Below are positions 8,220-17,343 of a DNA stretch of 64,000 nucleotides, one piece after another (position 1 is the first letter of the stretch; each line of letters starts with the position of its first letter). The DNA is from Microbacterium foliorum (GTDB lineage: Bacteria > Actinomycetota > Actinomycetes > Actinomycetales > Microbacteriaceae), in contig NZ_CP041040.1 of NCBI RefSeq assembly GCF_006385575.1, positions 3,534,001 to 3,598,000 of the forward strand. Direction: 5' to 3'. Made by a program: the position numbers and the translations under genes. The notes beneath the pieces are model-generated. The model saw only the letters and a program-made list of their open reading frames with translations, searched no databases and had not been told where the DNA came from.

Positions 8220-9059
8220 ATGAACGACAAGAACTCGACCCCCGACCAGACGCCCGAGAACCTCCCCGCGAACTCGACTCCGCCGGCACCGCCCGCGCCC
8301 CCCGCCCCGACGCCGGCCCACGACGCCGAGAGCGTGCCCGTCGCACCGCTCGCCGCTGACACCGCCGCTCCGGCATCCGCTCCCGCAGCCCCCGCGAGGC
8401 GCGGACGCAAGCGGGCTCTGCTGATCGGCGGAGGAATCGCGGCCGCAGTGGTTCTCGCCGGCGGTGGCGTGGCCATCGGCGCAGCGATCGGCGACGAGTT
8501 CGGCGACGACGACGACCGCCCCTCGGTCTCGGACGCCCCCCGCGGCGATGCCGATGACAACGGCGGGCAGCCGGACGGCGACCGCGACGACCGTGACGAC
8601 GACGACCAGCAGGGCGCACCCCAGGGCGGAGGCCCGGTGACCGGAATCGGCACCGACTCGGCCGATGAGCTCGTGGAGATCGCGGATGCCGCCCGCGGCG
8701 CAGCCGACGGCGACGTCACCTCGATCGACGCGAAGCGCGACGGCACCTGGGAGGTGCAGCTGACGGCGGCGAACGGCAGCGAGACCGAGGTGCGCGTGGA
8801 TGCCGACCTCGCGGCCACCGTCATCTCGACCGAGCAGGACGACGACGACTCCGCCCCCACGAACACCCTCGACGAGGCGACCATCCGCGCACTCGTCGAC
8901 GCCGCGCTGGCCGAGGCCGACGGCATGATCACCGACCTCGACGCCGACAACGATGAGGTCAGCCCCTACGACGCGTCTGTGCTCACGAGCGACCGCCGCT
9001 CGATCGACATCGACTTCAGCGCCGACTTCGCCGTGGTCGGCACCGACATCGACGACTGA
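8220..9059 (+). CDS. Membrane-anchored PepSY-like domain protein
   Basis: The 279-residue protein has a long Pro/Ala-rich cytoplasmic N-terminus (residues 1-60), one transmembrane helix (RKRALLIGGGIAAAVVLAGG onward) and a very acidic Asp-rich linker. Two PepSY-like repeats follow, one with SIDAKRDGTWEVQLTAANG and one with DLDADNDEVSPYDASV. PepSY proteins adjacent to actinobacterial two-component systems are thought to modulate extracytoplasmic proteases or kinases. Its promoter region carries the TTCAG array, so it is likely controlled by the upstream system. The strong acidic bias resembles a divalent-cation binding surface; that is inference. Confidence 0.72.
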   Translation: MNDKNSTPDQTPENLPANSTPPAPPAPPAPTPAHDAESVPVAPLAADTAAPASAPAAPARRGRKRALLIGGGIAAAVVLAGGGVAIGAAIGDEFGDDDDRPSVSDAPRGDADDNGGQPDGDRDDRDDDDQQGAPQGGGPVTGIGTDSADELVEIADAARGAADGDVTSIDAKRDGTWEVQLTAANGSETEVRVDADLAATVISTEQDDDDSAPTNTLDEATIRALVDAALAEADGMITDLDADNDEVSPYDASVLTSDRRSIDIDFSADFAVVGTDIDD

Positions 9060-9077
9060 ACGACTCGCGTCGTTCTT

Positions 9078-9109
9078 CGAGCCGTCGGCCCTCCGGGGTC
9101 GGCGGCTCG
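9078..9109 (+). terminator. Hairpin terminator after the PepSY gene
   Basis: CGAGCCG at 9078-9084 pairs with CGGCTCG at 9103-9109. The inner bases also pair largely, giving a stem of about 14 bp with two imperfect positions around a TCCG loop. Confidence 0.6.
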
Positions 9110-9221
9110 ACGCATCTCCGACGAGTTCGGCACTTTCGCATCATGATCCGTTCACCGCGCGGTCTCTGTAGGTGGGTACGGTCTCGATCGCAGACCGAAG
9201 ATGCTGTCGTCAGGGGAATCC

Positions 9222-9524
9222 ATGCCGGTCACGGTGCACACGTACTTCTACACACCCGCGCAGGCGGACTCCGTCGTGCGGGTGCTGCAGCAGCTCACAA
9301 CGGAGCTGAAGCACGTCGAATGGCGGGTCTCCGATCATCGTTCCGTGGCGTTCAGCACACGACGGACGCTGTTCGGGGGGCCCGCCGACGTGAGGGTCGT
9401 CGCCACTCCGATGACCGCGGGCGGATCCGACGTGAGGATCGCACTGCAGTCGCCGACGCGTCGGCGGACCACCTCGAAGGCGGCCGACCGACTCAGCGAA
9501 CGGCTCCAGCGCGCGCTCGGCTGA
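9222..9524 (+). CDS. Hypothetical protein (100 aa)
   Basis: The protein begins MPVTVHTYFYTPAQADSVVR and is a small alpha/beta protein with no membrane segment or recognised motif. ATG 9222 was preferred over the in-frame ATG 9201 because CAGGGGA lies just upstream. It ends with a basic SPTRRRTTSKAADRLSERL helix. It sits alone between a terminator and the S4 gene. The function is unknown. Confidence 0.6.
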   Translation: MPVTVHTYFYTPAQADSVVRVLQQLTTELKHVEWRVSDHRSVAFSTRRTLFGGPADVRVVATPMTAGGSDVRIALQSPTRRRTTSKAADRLSERLQRALG

Positions 9525-9562
9525 TCGTCGGCTGATGGCGTTCGGCGGCTACCATTTCATTC

Positions 9563-9790
9563 ATGACGAATTCCGGCCGCATCGACGATGTCTGCATCGG
9601 CGGCGAGATGATCCGCCTCGGACAGTTCCTGAAGTACTCGGGGCTGCTCGACTCGGGCGGCAACGCCAAGGAGGTCGTGATCGACGGGTTCGTGAAGGTC
9701 AACGACGAGGTCGATCGTCGCCGAGGCCGTCAGCTGCACGACGGCGACCTGGTCACCTTCGAGGGCCGCACCGTTCGCGTGCGCCCCTGA
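9563..9790 (+). CDS. Small S4-type RNA-binding protein (YbcJ-like)
   Basis: The 75-residue protein is essentially one S4 RNA-binding domain: IRLGQFLKYSGLLDSGGNAK, VKVNDEVDRRRGRQLHDGD and a short C-terminal strand. It matches the length and layout of YbcJ/YaaA-type stand-alone S4 proteins, which bind structured RNA, possibly ribosomal. A start at ATG 9563 gives the full domain. It is convergent with the dihydrofolate-reductase-like gene. Confidence 0.85.
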   Translation: MTNSGRIDDVCIGGEMIRLGQFLKYSGLLDSGGNAKEVVIDGFVKVNDEVDRRRGRQLHDGDLVTFEGRTVRVRP

Positions 9791-9805
9791 CGCCGGGCTT
9801 CCCGG

Positions 9806-10363
9806 TCACCGCCGGGTCGCGTAGCGGAGGAACATCACACCGCTGCTGAAGCGCCGATCGTCGAGCAGCTCGAGATCGACGTGCACACCGCCGGGGAAGA
9901 AAGGCTTGCCGCCCCCGACGATCCCCGGGCCGATGAACAGGCCGAACTCGTCGACCAGGCCCGCGCGGATCGCCTCGGCGGCGAGCGTCGGCCCGTCGAC
10001 CGTGAAGTCGCTGTCGGATTCGGCTTTCCAGCGCTCGATCGCCTCGGGGTCGAACGTCCGCTCGATCCGCGTGCGCTCGCTCGCCACGTCAGGGAGTGTC
10101 TTCGAGAAGACGACCTTGTCGGCCGCCTGCCAGACCCGTGCGTAGTCGATGCCGACCTGCGGCTGATCGGGCTCGAGGTGGGCGGTCTCCCAATAGACCA
10201 TCGTCTCGTACATGCGTCGGCCATAGAGATACGTGCCGACGTCGGCGAACTGCCTGTTGATGAAGTCGTGCAGCTCTTCATCGAGCGCCCAGTCGAATCC
10301 TCCGTGAGGCCCGCTGACGTATCCGTCGAGCGACGTGATCATGGAGTAGATGAGTCGGGCCAT
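9806..10363 (-). CDS. Dihydrofolate reductase family protein (RibD C-terminal-like)
   Basis: The 185-residue protein starts MARLIYSMITSLDGYVSGP and has YLYGRRMYETM and a C-terminal FGLFIGPGIVGGGKPFF. All three are typical of the YyaP/YwjB-type DHFR-fold reductases (RibD_C family). These bind NAD(P)H but mostly have unknown substrates. It is not linked to riboflavin or thymidylate genes here, so a biosynthetic role is not supported. The start codon is the only Met near the fold boundary. Confidence 0.85.
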   Translation of the reverse strand: MARLIYSMITSLDGYVSGPHGGFDWALDEELHDFINRQFADVGTYLYGRRMYETMVYWETAHLEPDQPQVGIDYARVWQAADKVVFSKTLPDVASERTRIERTFDPEAIERWKAESDSDFTVDGPTLAAEAIRAGLVDEFGLFIGPGIVGGGKPFFPGGVHVDLELLDDRRFSSGVMFLRYATRR

Positions 10364-10416
10364 GCGGCGAGGCTACTCCGGGCGCCGGGGTTGGTCGACC
10401 CCTTGCATGGCGCCCG

Positions 10417-10523
10417 CTCGGGAGGAGATCTGCCCTTCGGGCTGCTGCCCCTCGGGAGGAGATCTGCCCTTCGGGCTGAGGAATCCTGCGAATCTCTCCT
10501 CCCTAAGAGCAGTTCTCCTCCCC
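10417..10523. repeat. Dispersed palindromic repeat family A, copy 2
   Basis: Two direct CTCGGGAGGAGATCTGCCC units (10417 and 10451) are followed by inverted CTCTCCTCCC and TTCTCCTCCCC arms. It occupies the intergenic space between the DHFR-like gene and the SDR gene. It is the best-preserved copy of the left arm. Confidence 0.7.
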
Positions 10524-10655
10524 ACGCGACGTCAACGACGTCTCCCGGGCACCGCCCTAGCGACCTGAGTCCGGAGACGCAAGGCGCTGGCCCACATCAC
10601 GACCTCGACGCAGGCTGGAGTCATACCCCCAGACCAGCGACCGAGAGGACACCCC

Positions 10656-11552
10656 ATGTCTCGCGACCAGTACACGTTCGTCAACCCGGCCGAGCTCTAT
10701 TCCGACATCGAGCCCGAGAAGCAGCGCATGCCCGAGCCCGGGCTCGACGCCGACCTCGCCCCGAAGGCCGACCTCGGCGAGGAGAGCTACCGCGGCACCG
10801 GCCGTCTCACCGGTCGCAAGGCTCTCATCACCGGCGGCGACTCGGGCATCGGAGCGGCGACCGCGATCGCCTTCGCCCGCGAGGGCGCCGACGTCGCGCT
10901 CTCCTACCTTCCGGAGGAGGAGGAGGATGCTGCGCGCATCGCCGGCATCCTGCGGGAAGCCGGCGCCACCGTGGCGCAGATCCCCGGTGACCTGCGCGAT
11001 CCCGAGTACTGCCGCACGCTGGTGGCTGAGGCGGTCGGCGCGCTCGGCGGCCTCGACATCCTCGTGAACAACGGCGGAAAGCAGGTCTACCAGGAGTCTC
11101 TGACCGACATCACCGACGAGCAGTTCGACGACACCTTCAAGACCAACGTCTACGCGATGTTCTGGATCACGAAGGCCGCGCTGCCGCACCTCCCGGCCGG
11201 GTCGACGATCATCAACACCACGTCGATCCAGGCGTACTCGCCGTCGGGGATCCTCGTCGACTACGCGTCGACCAAGGCCACGATCAACGCATTCACGAAG
11301 GGCCTCGCCGACCAGCTCGCACCGAAGGGCATCCGCGTGAACGCCGTGGCTCCGGGCCCGATCTGGACTCCGCTGCAGCCGAGCGACGGACAGCCGCAGG
11401 AGAAGCTCCCGGAGTTCGGTGAGGACACGCCTCTCGGCCGCATGGGACAGCCGGCCGAGCTGGCACCGGCCTACGTGTTCCTCGCCTCGGCCGAGTCGAG
11501 CTACGTCGCAGGCGAGACGCTCAACGTCAACGGCGGCATGCCCACGCCGTGA
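10656..11552 (+). CDS. SDR family oxidoreductase (YghA / glucose dehydrogenase-like)
   Basis: The 298-residue protein has a 45-residue N-terminal extension (MSRDQYTFVNPAELYSDIEP) followed by the Rossmann motif ALITGGDSGIGAATAIAFARE. It also has the NNGG tetrad region, catalytic Ser in STIINTTSIQAYSPS and the YxxxK pair in DYASTKATINAF. The extension and length fit the YghA/YhdF subgroup of general-stress short-chain dehydrogenases. GAGAGGA lies before ATG 10656. A clear terminator follows. The physiological substrate is unknown. Confidence 0.9.
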   Translation: MSRDQYTFVNPAELYSDIEPEKQRMPEPGLDADLAPKADLGEESYRGTGRLTGRKALITGGDSGIGAATAIAFAREGADVALSYLPEEEEDAARIAGILREAGATVAQIPGDLRDPEYCRTLVAEAVGALGGLDILVNNGGKQVYQESLTDITDEQFDDTFKTNVYAMFWITKAALPHLPAGSTIINTTSIQAYSPSGILVDYASTKATINAFTKGLADQLAPKGIRVNAVAPGPIWTPLQPSDGQPQEKLPEFGEDTPLGRMGQPAELAPAYVFLASAESSYVAGETLNVNGGMPTP

Positions 11553-11564
11553 CCCGCTGACGGC

Positions 11565-11601
11565 GAACGCCCCCTCCCGAGACGATCGGGTGGGGGCGTT
11601 C
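11565..11601 (+). terminator. Hairpin terminator after the SDR gene
   Basis: GAACGCCCCC (11565-11574) pairs perfectly with GGGGGCGTTC (11592-11601). The stem starts 12 nt after the SDR stop codon and precedes the nuclease gene. Confidence 0.85.
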
Positions 11602-11654
11602 CCGTGTCCGGCAACCCCTTGGGAGATGTCCGAGGGGGCGGGCATCATGGGGGC

Positions 11655-12440
11655 ATGGCAGACGGATACGACCTCGACTTCCTTCCGACGCGGGTCGCCC
11701 TGCCCCGGCCGACACAGGATGCGACCGAGCTGACCTACCCGCGCTTCACAGTGCTGCTCGACGGCGACCGTCGGCTTGCTGCCGTGACGGGCGTGAACAT
11801 CGACGGAGCACTGCTGCGCGAACTGCCACGCACCGGAGAGTGGCGTCTCGACCCCCGAGTCGAAGCCGAGCTGCAGACGGGTCCCGCTGTCTACGCGCGC
11901 AACGACCTCGACCGGGGCCATCTCGTGCGGCGGCGTGATCCGGGATGGGGCGATGTCGATGAGGCGAGGGATGCCACCGAGGCGACGTTCTTCTACCCGA
12001 ACGCCGCCCCGCAGGCAGCCGGCTTCAACCAGTCGAAGGAGCTCTGGCTCGGACTGGAAGACCATGTGATCGAGTACGCAGAGGCGACCGATCAGCGCAT
12101 CTCGGTGTTCACCGCTCCTGTGCTGGGCGACGACGACCCGCCCTATCGCGGCATCCGCATCCCCCTGCTGTTCTGGAAGATCGCCGCCTGGCAGGCACCC
12201 GAGGGTCTGTCATCCGCCGGGTTCGTGCTCGATCAGTCCGAGCTCGTCGACACTCCAGACGGCCTGCTCGCCGCGCCGCCACTGGGCGCGTACCGCACGT
12301 TCCAGGTTGCCGTCGCCGAGATCGCCCGTGTCACAGGGCTCGATATGGGGCCGTTGCTCGACGCCGACGTGCTCGCCCGGCAGGGAGCTCGGTCGCCCGA
12401 TTGGACTCGGCTCACCGAGGCCGCCGACATCGTGCTCTGA
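11655..12440 (+). CDS. DNA/RNA non-specific endonuclease (NUC1-type)
   Basis: The 261-residue protein carries NDLDRGHLVRRRDPGW, matching the DRGH active-site motif of the NucA/EndoG beta-beta-alpha metal nucleases, with His89 as general base. FFYPNAAPQAAGFNQSKELWLGLE supplies the metal-binding Asn and downstream Glu. No signal peptide is visible, so it would be cytoplasmic or exported by another route. The chosen ATG 11655 begins the homologous region; an in-frame ATG at 11604 would lie inside the terminator region. No immunity gene is apparent beside it. Confidence 0.85.
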   Translation: MADGYDLDFLPTRVALPRPTQDATELTYPRFTVLLDGDRRLAAVTGVNIDGALLRELPRTGEWRLDPRVEAELQTGPAVYARNDLDRGHLVRRRDPGWGDVDEARDATEATFFYPNAAPQAAGFNQSKELWLGLEDHVIEYAEATDQRISVFTAPVLGDDDPPYRGIRIPLLFWKIAAWQAPEGLSSAGFVLDQSELVDTPDGLLAAPPLGAYRTFQVAVAEIARVTGLDMGPLLDADVLARQGARSPDWTRLTEAADIVL

Positions 12441-13127
12441 CACCACCGCGCGGCATCCGCAGCGACCACGCGACCGCGACAGGCACCGGTGAACGCCGCC
12501 ACGATCCGGGGAGGGAGAAGTCGCGAGCGGGGAGGAATGCGACTCTGTGGCGGCGTTCGCGCGGATGATCCGCGGTGATCCGATTGGGTGATCGAACCGT
12601 TCCACCATCTCGTGCACCACGTGCCGGAAGACGCAGAGACCACCGGAGTCCGAACCGGGAGCGGCGATCTTCGGTGCCGGGGCCCGCTCTCTCAGTGGCG
12701 CGCAGCGCCCGCCGCAGTGGTGACACGAGTGATGGGAGGCCGCGAGGCTGGCATACAGCACTCTCGGTCATAGAGGGGTTGCCTGAGGCCGTGAGAAATC
12801 ACCGGCTGCCTCGTGCCCGTCCAGCAGTGTTCTGCGCGAATCTCAGTGGCGACCCGTCGCCGTTGCGTAGAGCGAGGTCGGGGCGCTGCGGAGTCCGATA
12901 CGACGCCCCTCAGTACTCGCGATCCGGCTACTGCTCGGCGTCTGTCATCCCGCGGATCATCACCGAGCGGTACGCAAGCTCGGCGGTCGGTCCGCGCACC
13001 GTGCCGCATTCGCGGCAGCATCGGTCCGATCGTGCGGAAAGCTCGGTGAAGAGCAGCAGCGTCGGCTCGTCGCATCGCGTCTATCCCCCACCCGGTCCTG
13101 GAGTGTACTTTTGCGTAGGAACAGCGC
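12441..13127. other. 687-bp gap without a recognisable gene
   Basis: Several short overlapping frames occur on both strands here, but none has a convincing start, ribosome site or recognisable domain. The sequence is slightly less GC-biased at the third position than its neighbours. It may hold decayed coding sequence and the promoter of the LuxR gene at its right end. I see no repeat or RNA gene in it. Confidence 0.5.
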
Positions 13128-15719
13128 GTGAGGAAGCGGGATCTCATGGTGGTCGGTCGCGAGGAGAGTCTCGCCGCAGCAGTGGCTCTGATCCAGGCGG
13201 GCGTCAGTATCGATGTCGTCGGCAGCCGCGGTTCGGGTCGCAGTGCGTTTCTCACAGCGCTGCGCGCCCGCGTCGAGCAGGACGAGTGGACGGTCGTCTC
13301 GGTGCGTGGAATCGCGTCGCTGCGCCAGCATCCGCTCGCCGCGCTGCATCTCGCCGGCATCGGTGCCACCGGCGGTCAACGGCCGGGGCCGAATCTTCAC
13401 GAGACGGCCGACTCGCTGCGTCAGGCGCTCCGCGCCTCGCGCTCGGTGCTGTTCCTCGACGACTGGGATGACCTCGACGAGTCGTCGTGGGGCGTCGCGG
13501 AGTCGGTGCGACGCGAATACGGGGTGCCGATCGTGCTCTCCCGGCTGCAGGGTCTTCGTGCCAGGCACACTCCGAGCGGCCTCTCCGCATCGACTCTCGA
13601 GCCCACGTATGTGATCGACATGACTCCGTTGCGCTTCGAAGAGCTCGAGACGGCTCTCGAGAGATACCTCTCGCACCCGATCGAGGCGAGCACGATGAGC
13701 CGGGTGTTCGCGAAGTCGGGAGGAAACATCGGTCTCGCGCTGGCCCTGGTCGACGCGACCGTGCGTGAACAGCGTCTCGTGCTGCGCGGCGGCGAGTGGA
13801 CCGCGACCCGCGATCTGTGGAGCAGCGGACTGCGAGCAGTGCTGGAAGCACACCTCGAGAGTCTCGACGACGCCACGCGCGATGCGCTCGAGATCATCGC
13901 GATCGTCGGAGTGGCCGATATCGACACGGCGAGCCAGCTCGTCGACTGGGGCACGCTCGAACTGCTGGAGGAGCGCCGGATGATCACCTTCATCCCCAGC
14001 GGCGACCGGCAGCTCGTCGCCGTCATGCCACCCCTGCTGGTCGAATTCTTCCGGCACGAGCCGCTCACCGCGCGACGCACGCGACTGACGAGCCAGATCG
14101 TGCGACAGCTGAGCACGCCGGAGTCGGTGTGGTCGGTGCTCACCGACCAGCAGTCGTCCCCGACCGCGTCTGGCGGTCAGGACGCGCTGTTCGTCCGGCT
14201 GCTGCAGGAGCGCGCCCGCGCACGCCGCATCGTCACGGCCGCCGAGTGGGAGGCGAACCCGACCGCCGCCAGTGCCGTGCGCTACATCCGCGCCCTCATG
14301 CACACCCACACGGCGAAGGTGCGAGACGTGATCGCCGACGTCCTCTCGTCTCCTGCCACCCGCACCGGGGATGACGCCAGTCGTGCCGAGTTCGCCGTGC
14401 TCAAGGCCGAGTGGACCGCCTACGTCGACGACGACCTGCAGCGGGCGGTCGCGCAACTGCAAGACGACGCCCAGACGGCGGGTGTGCACGCCGGGATGCT
14501 GAGGGCTGCCGAGGTGCAGCTGCTCGCGAATCTCGACACGGTGCCCGCAGACTTCGGCAACCGCCTCGAGGTGACAGACGAGCTGCCCGTGACGGTCACG
14601 CTGATGATGCTCGAGACGCAGATGGGCGTGCTCGTCAGCCTCGGGCGGTTCACCGATGCGCTTCGGGTCTTCGGCCTCATCGAGGCTCTCGAGAACGAAG
14701 AGCAGAGGTACACCCCCAGGGTGCTGCTCGGCATGGCGCTCTTCGGCCAGGGCGACCCGAGAGCCGCCCTCGACGTGCTGCAGCGCGGGTTCGACGAGGC
14801 GCACGGCTATCTGGACATCGACGCTGTGCGAGCCTTCGGCACCGCCGCGTCACTGTGTCATCTGGCAGCGGGTGATCATGCGGCCGTCGACGACCTGCTC
14901 GAGGTCATCTTCTCGGCAGGAGAGCCCTCACCCCTGCCGCCCGGGGTGCAGCTCTCGCTGCTGTCGGTCGCCGCCGTGGTCGCGATCCGCCGTGGGCAGG
15001 TGACGACCGGCGAGCGGCTGGCCGCCGACCTGGAGCAGCTCGGGGCCGAAGACGGCCCGCTTCCGGGGCAGAGCAAGGCGTGGCCCCAGGTGCAGCTGCT
15101 CGCGTTCGACGGCAGCACGGAGAAGGCCGCCGAGCTGCTCGCCCGCTCCGGCGAAGCTCTCTGGAATCGCGGAGCACGGGTGGCCGGACTCACCGCCCTC
15201 CTCTCCGCAGTCGAGCTCGACCCGACGCCGACCAGGCTGGCCGTCGCGATGGCGCGCGCGAAAGAGCTCCCGGAGGCGAGAGGGCTGGCCGCCCATGCCG
15301 CCTTCGTGAGCGCGCTGGTGCAGCGGGATCCCGCGGCGATGCTCGCCGTCGCGGATGAGCTGGACGTCCGGGGACTCACCGGCACTGCGCTGTCGGCCTG
15401 CCGCTTCGCGCGGGCCTGGTTCACCGAGCGCGGCGACGAGGCGGGGCAGCAGCGCGCGGTCGAGCGCGAGGAGCAGATCCGTGCCCGTCACCCGGGGAGG
15501 CACTACGACCTCGCGCGGTTCGGCGCGACAGCGGTCACCCTCACCGACCGCGAGAAGGAGGTGGGGCGCCTCGCCGCTGGCGGACTCTCCAACGCCGAGA
15601 TCGCCTCCCGACTCGTGCTGAGTGTGCGCACGGTCGAGAGCCACATGCACCGGATCATGCGCAAGCTCGACGTGTCGAACCGCAGGGAGCTGCGCCGTCA
15701 CGCCGAAGCGCTGAACTGA
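13128..15719 (+). CDS. Large LuxR-family transcriptional regulator with N-terminal ATPase domain
   Basis: The 863-residue protein has an N-terminal P-loop NTPase domain with an altered Walker A, GSRGSGRS (residues 32-39), where Arg replaces the usual Lys. The Walker B-like strand is LFLDDWDD (108-115). A long helical repeat region of about 450 residues follows, then a C-terminal LuxR helix-turn-helix with LTDREKEVGRLAAGG and SVRTVESHMHRIMRKLDVSN. This resembles LAL/MalT-type regulators. The start is GTG 13128 with AGGA 7 nt upstream; ATG 13146 is an alternative. Neighbours give no clue to its targets. Confidence 0.85.
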   Translation: MRKRDLMVVGREESLAAAVALIQAGVSIDVVGSRGSGRSAFLTALRARVEQDEWTVVSVRGIASLRQHPLAALHLAGIGATGGQRPGPNLHETADSLRQALRASRSVLFLDDWDDLDESSWGVAESVRREYGVPIVLSRLQGLRARHTPSGLSASTLEPTYVIDMTPLRFEELETALERYLSHPIEASTMSRVFAKSGGNIGLALALVDATVREQRLVLRGGEWTATRDLWSSGLRAVLEAHLESLDDATRDALEIIAIVGVADIDTASQLVDWGTLELLEERRMITFIPSGDRQLVAVMPPLLVEFFRHEPLTARRTRLTSQIVRQLSTPESVWSVLTDQQSSPTASGGQDALFVRLLQERARARRIVTAAEWEANPTAASAVRYIRALMHTHTAKVRDVIADVLSSPATRTGDDASRAEFAVLKAEWTAYVDDDLQRAVAQLQDDAQTAGVHAGMLRAAEVQLLANLDTVPADFGNRLEVTDELPVTVTLMMLETQMGVLVSLGRFTDALRVFGLIEALENEEQRYTPRVLLGMALFGQGDPRAALDVLQRGFDEAHGYLDIDAVRAFGTAASLCHLAAGDHAAVDDLLEVIFSAGEPSPLPPGVQLSLLSVAAVVAIRRGQVTTGERLAADLEQLGAEDGPLPGQSKAWPQVQLLAFDGSTEKAAELLARSGEALWNRGARVAGLTALLSAVELDPTPTRLAVAMARAKELPEARGLAAHAAFVSALVQRDPAAMLAVADELDVRGLTGTALSACRFARAWFTERGDEAGQQRAVEREEQIRARHPGRHYDLARFGATAVTLTDREKEVGRLAAGGLSNAEIASRLVLSVRTVESHMHRIMRKLDVSNRRELRRHAEALN

Positions 15720-15946
15720 TCGGGGAGCCGCCCGACCAGCGGCATACCGGTCGACGATGGGGCTTGTGCGGTGACGCCGGTGGTGCCACGCTTGCCACAC
15801 AGTTCTGTCGCGCTGTAACGCGACACCTGGGGTGCCGCCCATTGACGGCATCGGATGGGGCGCCCTTTCTGCCGCCTCCCCCGTGGTGGGGGCGTCCCGT
15901 CCTCCCCGGATCAGCTGGACGATCCCCGCGCACCGGCGCGCGCGCG

Positions 15947-17335
15947 TCAGACGAGACGCTGCGACAGGGTGCGCGCCTCTCGCTCCCAGGCCTGGGTCGC
16001 GACCTGCACGGCGTCCCACGGTGAGCCGAGCGGCGGCGTGTACGACAGGTCGAGGTCGCTCATCTCGGCCACGGTCATGGCGTGGTGCAGCGCCGCGGCA
16101 TACGTGTCCACTCGTTTCGAGATCTCGGCGCCGCGCGTGCCGACGAGCTGAGAACCCAGGAGGCGCCCGTCGAGGGTGTCGCCCGTGACACGGATGCTGA
16201 TGGGAGTGGCTCCGGGGTAATAGCGCTTGTGATCGTCCGCGATCGCGGTGTGACTGTGCGGCGCGAAACCCGCGGCGATCGCCTCATGGTCTCGTAGGCC
16301 CGTGCGAGCCGCCACGACATCGAAGACCTTCACGACCTGCGTGCCGAGGCTTCCGGCGAAGTGCGCGTCGCCGCCGATCGCGTTCTCGCCGGCGACGCGC
16401 CCCTGCTTGTGGGCGGTCGTGCCGAGCGGCAGGTAGGTGACACCGAGCTGGCGGTGATGGGTGACCACTCCGTCACCTGCCGCCCAGACATGCGGCAGCC
16501 CGGTGCGCATCCGGTCATCGACGACGACGGCCCCGCCGGCACCCGTCGCAGCACCCGCTGAGGTGAGAAGTCCGGTGTTGGGGCGCACACCGACGACGAC
16601 GAGCACCAGGTCCGCATCGCGGGAGAACGGTTCGTCGTCGCGGGATCCTGACACCGTGAGCCGCCCGGCTTCGCGCGAGACCTCTTCGACGCGGGTGTCC
16701 GTGAGCACGTCGACGCCGTGACGGGTGAGCTCGTCGTGCACCAGCGCACCGAGCTCGGGGTCGAGGGTCGAGAGCACCTCGGGCCCCCGCTGAAGCTGCG
16801 TGACCCGGAGGCCCCGAACCGTGAGAGCTTCGGCCATCTCGAGTCCGACGTACCCGGCACCGACGATGATCGCCGTCTCGGGCTGATGCTCGTCGAGGTA
16901 GCGCTCGAGCGCGAAGGTGTCCCCCATCGAGTGCAGCAGGTGCACGCCGTCGTCGGGGCCGAGCCGGTCGAGACCCGCGATGCCGGCCGTCGACGGAGAG
17001 GCCCCGGTGCCGACCATGAGCTCGTCGTAGGCGATGCTCGACTCGGTGCCGTCCTGGTCACGCACGGTGAGCCTCTGCCCCTGCACGTCGATGGCCGTGG
17101 CGAGGGTGTTCAGACTCAGCGTCATGCCGGTGGCTTCGAGATCGGCGTGCGTGCGATGGGCGAGGGACTGCCACGGCTGCACCTCGCGCGAGAAGTAATA
17201 GGGGATGCCGCAGATCGAGAAGTTCGGATAGGCATCGGCCACGACCACGGTGACGTCGACCGAGGGGTCGAGTTCGCGAGCCCGCAGTGCGGTGGAGATT
17301 CCGGCGTCGCTTCCGCCGATCGCTACGAGGTGCAT
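15947..17335 (-). CDS. FAD-dependent pyridine nucleotide-disulfide oxidoreductase (CoA-disulfide reductase/NADH oxidase-like)
   Basis: The 462-residue flavoprotein starts at ATG 17335, with the FAD-binding segment AIGGSDAGISTALRARELDP and the single redox cysteine Cys42 in NFSICGIPYYF. That is the signature of CoA-disulfide reductase and Nox/Npx enzymes. A second nucleotide-binding motif, IVGAGYVGLEMAEAL, and the VWAAGDG FAD motif follow. It sits 8 nt downstream of the aquaporin gene in the same operon. With the divergent arsenate reductases, it may recycle a low-molecular-weight thiol or act on arsenic; the substrate is not proven by sequence. Confidence 0.85.
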   Translation of the reverse strand: MHLVAIGGSDAGISTALRARELDPSVDVTVVVADAYPNFSICGIPYYFSREVQPWQSLAHRTHADLEATGMTLSLNTLATAIDVQGQRLTVRDQDGTESSIAYDELMVGTGASPSTAGIAGLDRLGPDDGVHLLHSMGDTFALERYLDEHQPETAIIVGAGYVGLEMAEALTVRGLRVTQLQRGPEVLSTLDPELGALVHDELTRHGVDVLTDTRVEEVSREAGRLTVSGSRDDEPFSRDADLVLVVVGVRPNTGLLTSAGAATGAGGAVVVDDRMRTGLPHVWAAGDGVVTHHRQLGVTYLPLGTTAHKQGRVAGENAIGGDAHFAGSLGTQVVKVFDVVAARTGLRDHEAIAAGFAPHSHTAIADDHKRYYPGATPISIRVTGDTLDGRLLGSQLVGTRGAEISKRVDTYAAALHHAMTVAEMSDLDLSYTPPLGSPWDAVQVATQAWEREARTLSQRLV

Positions 17336-17343
17336 GGCTGCCT

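Noticed and set aside
12575..13471. Plus-strand frame of about 298 codons in the gap before the LuxR gene
   Set aside because: Low-complexity Arg/Ser-rich product overlapping the real LuxR start, no ribosome site.
15720..15946. Strong terminator between the LuxR gene and the FAD oxidoreductase gene
   Set aside because: Only a short CCCCC-GTGGT-GGGGG hairpin is visible at 15878-15892; too weak to annotate separately.
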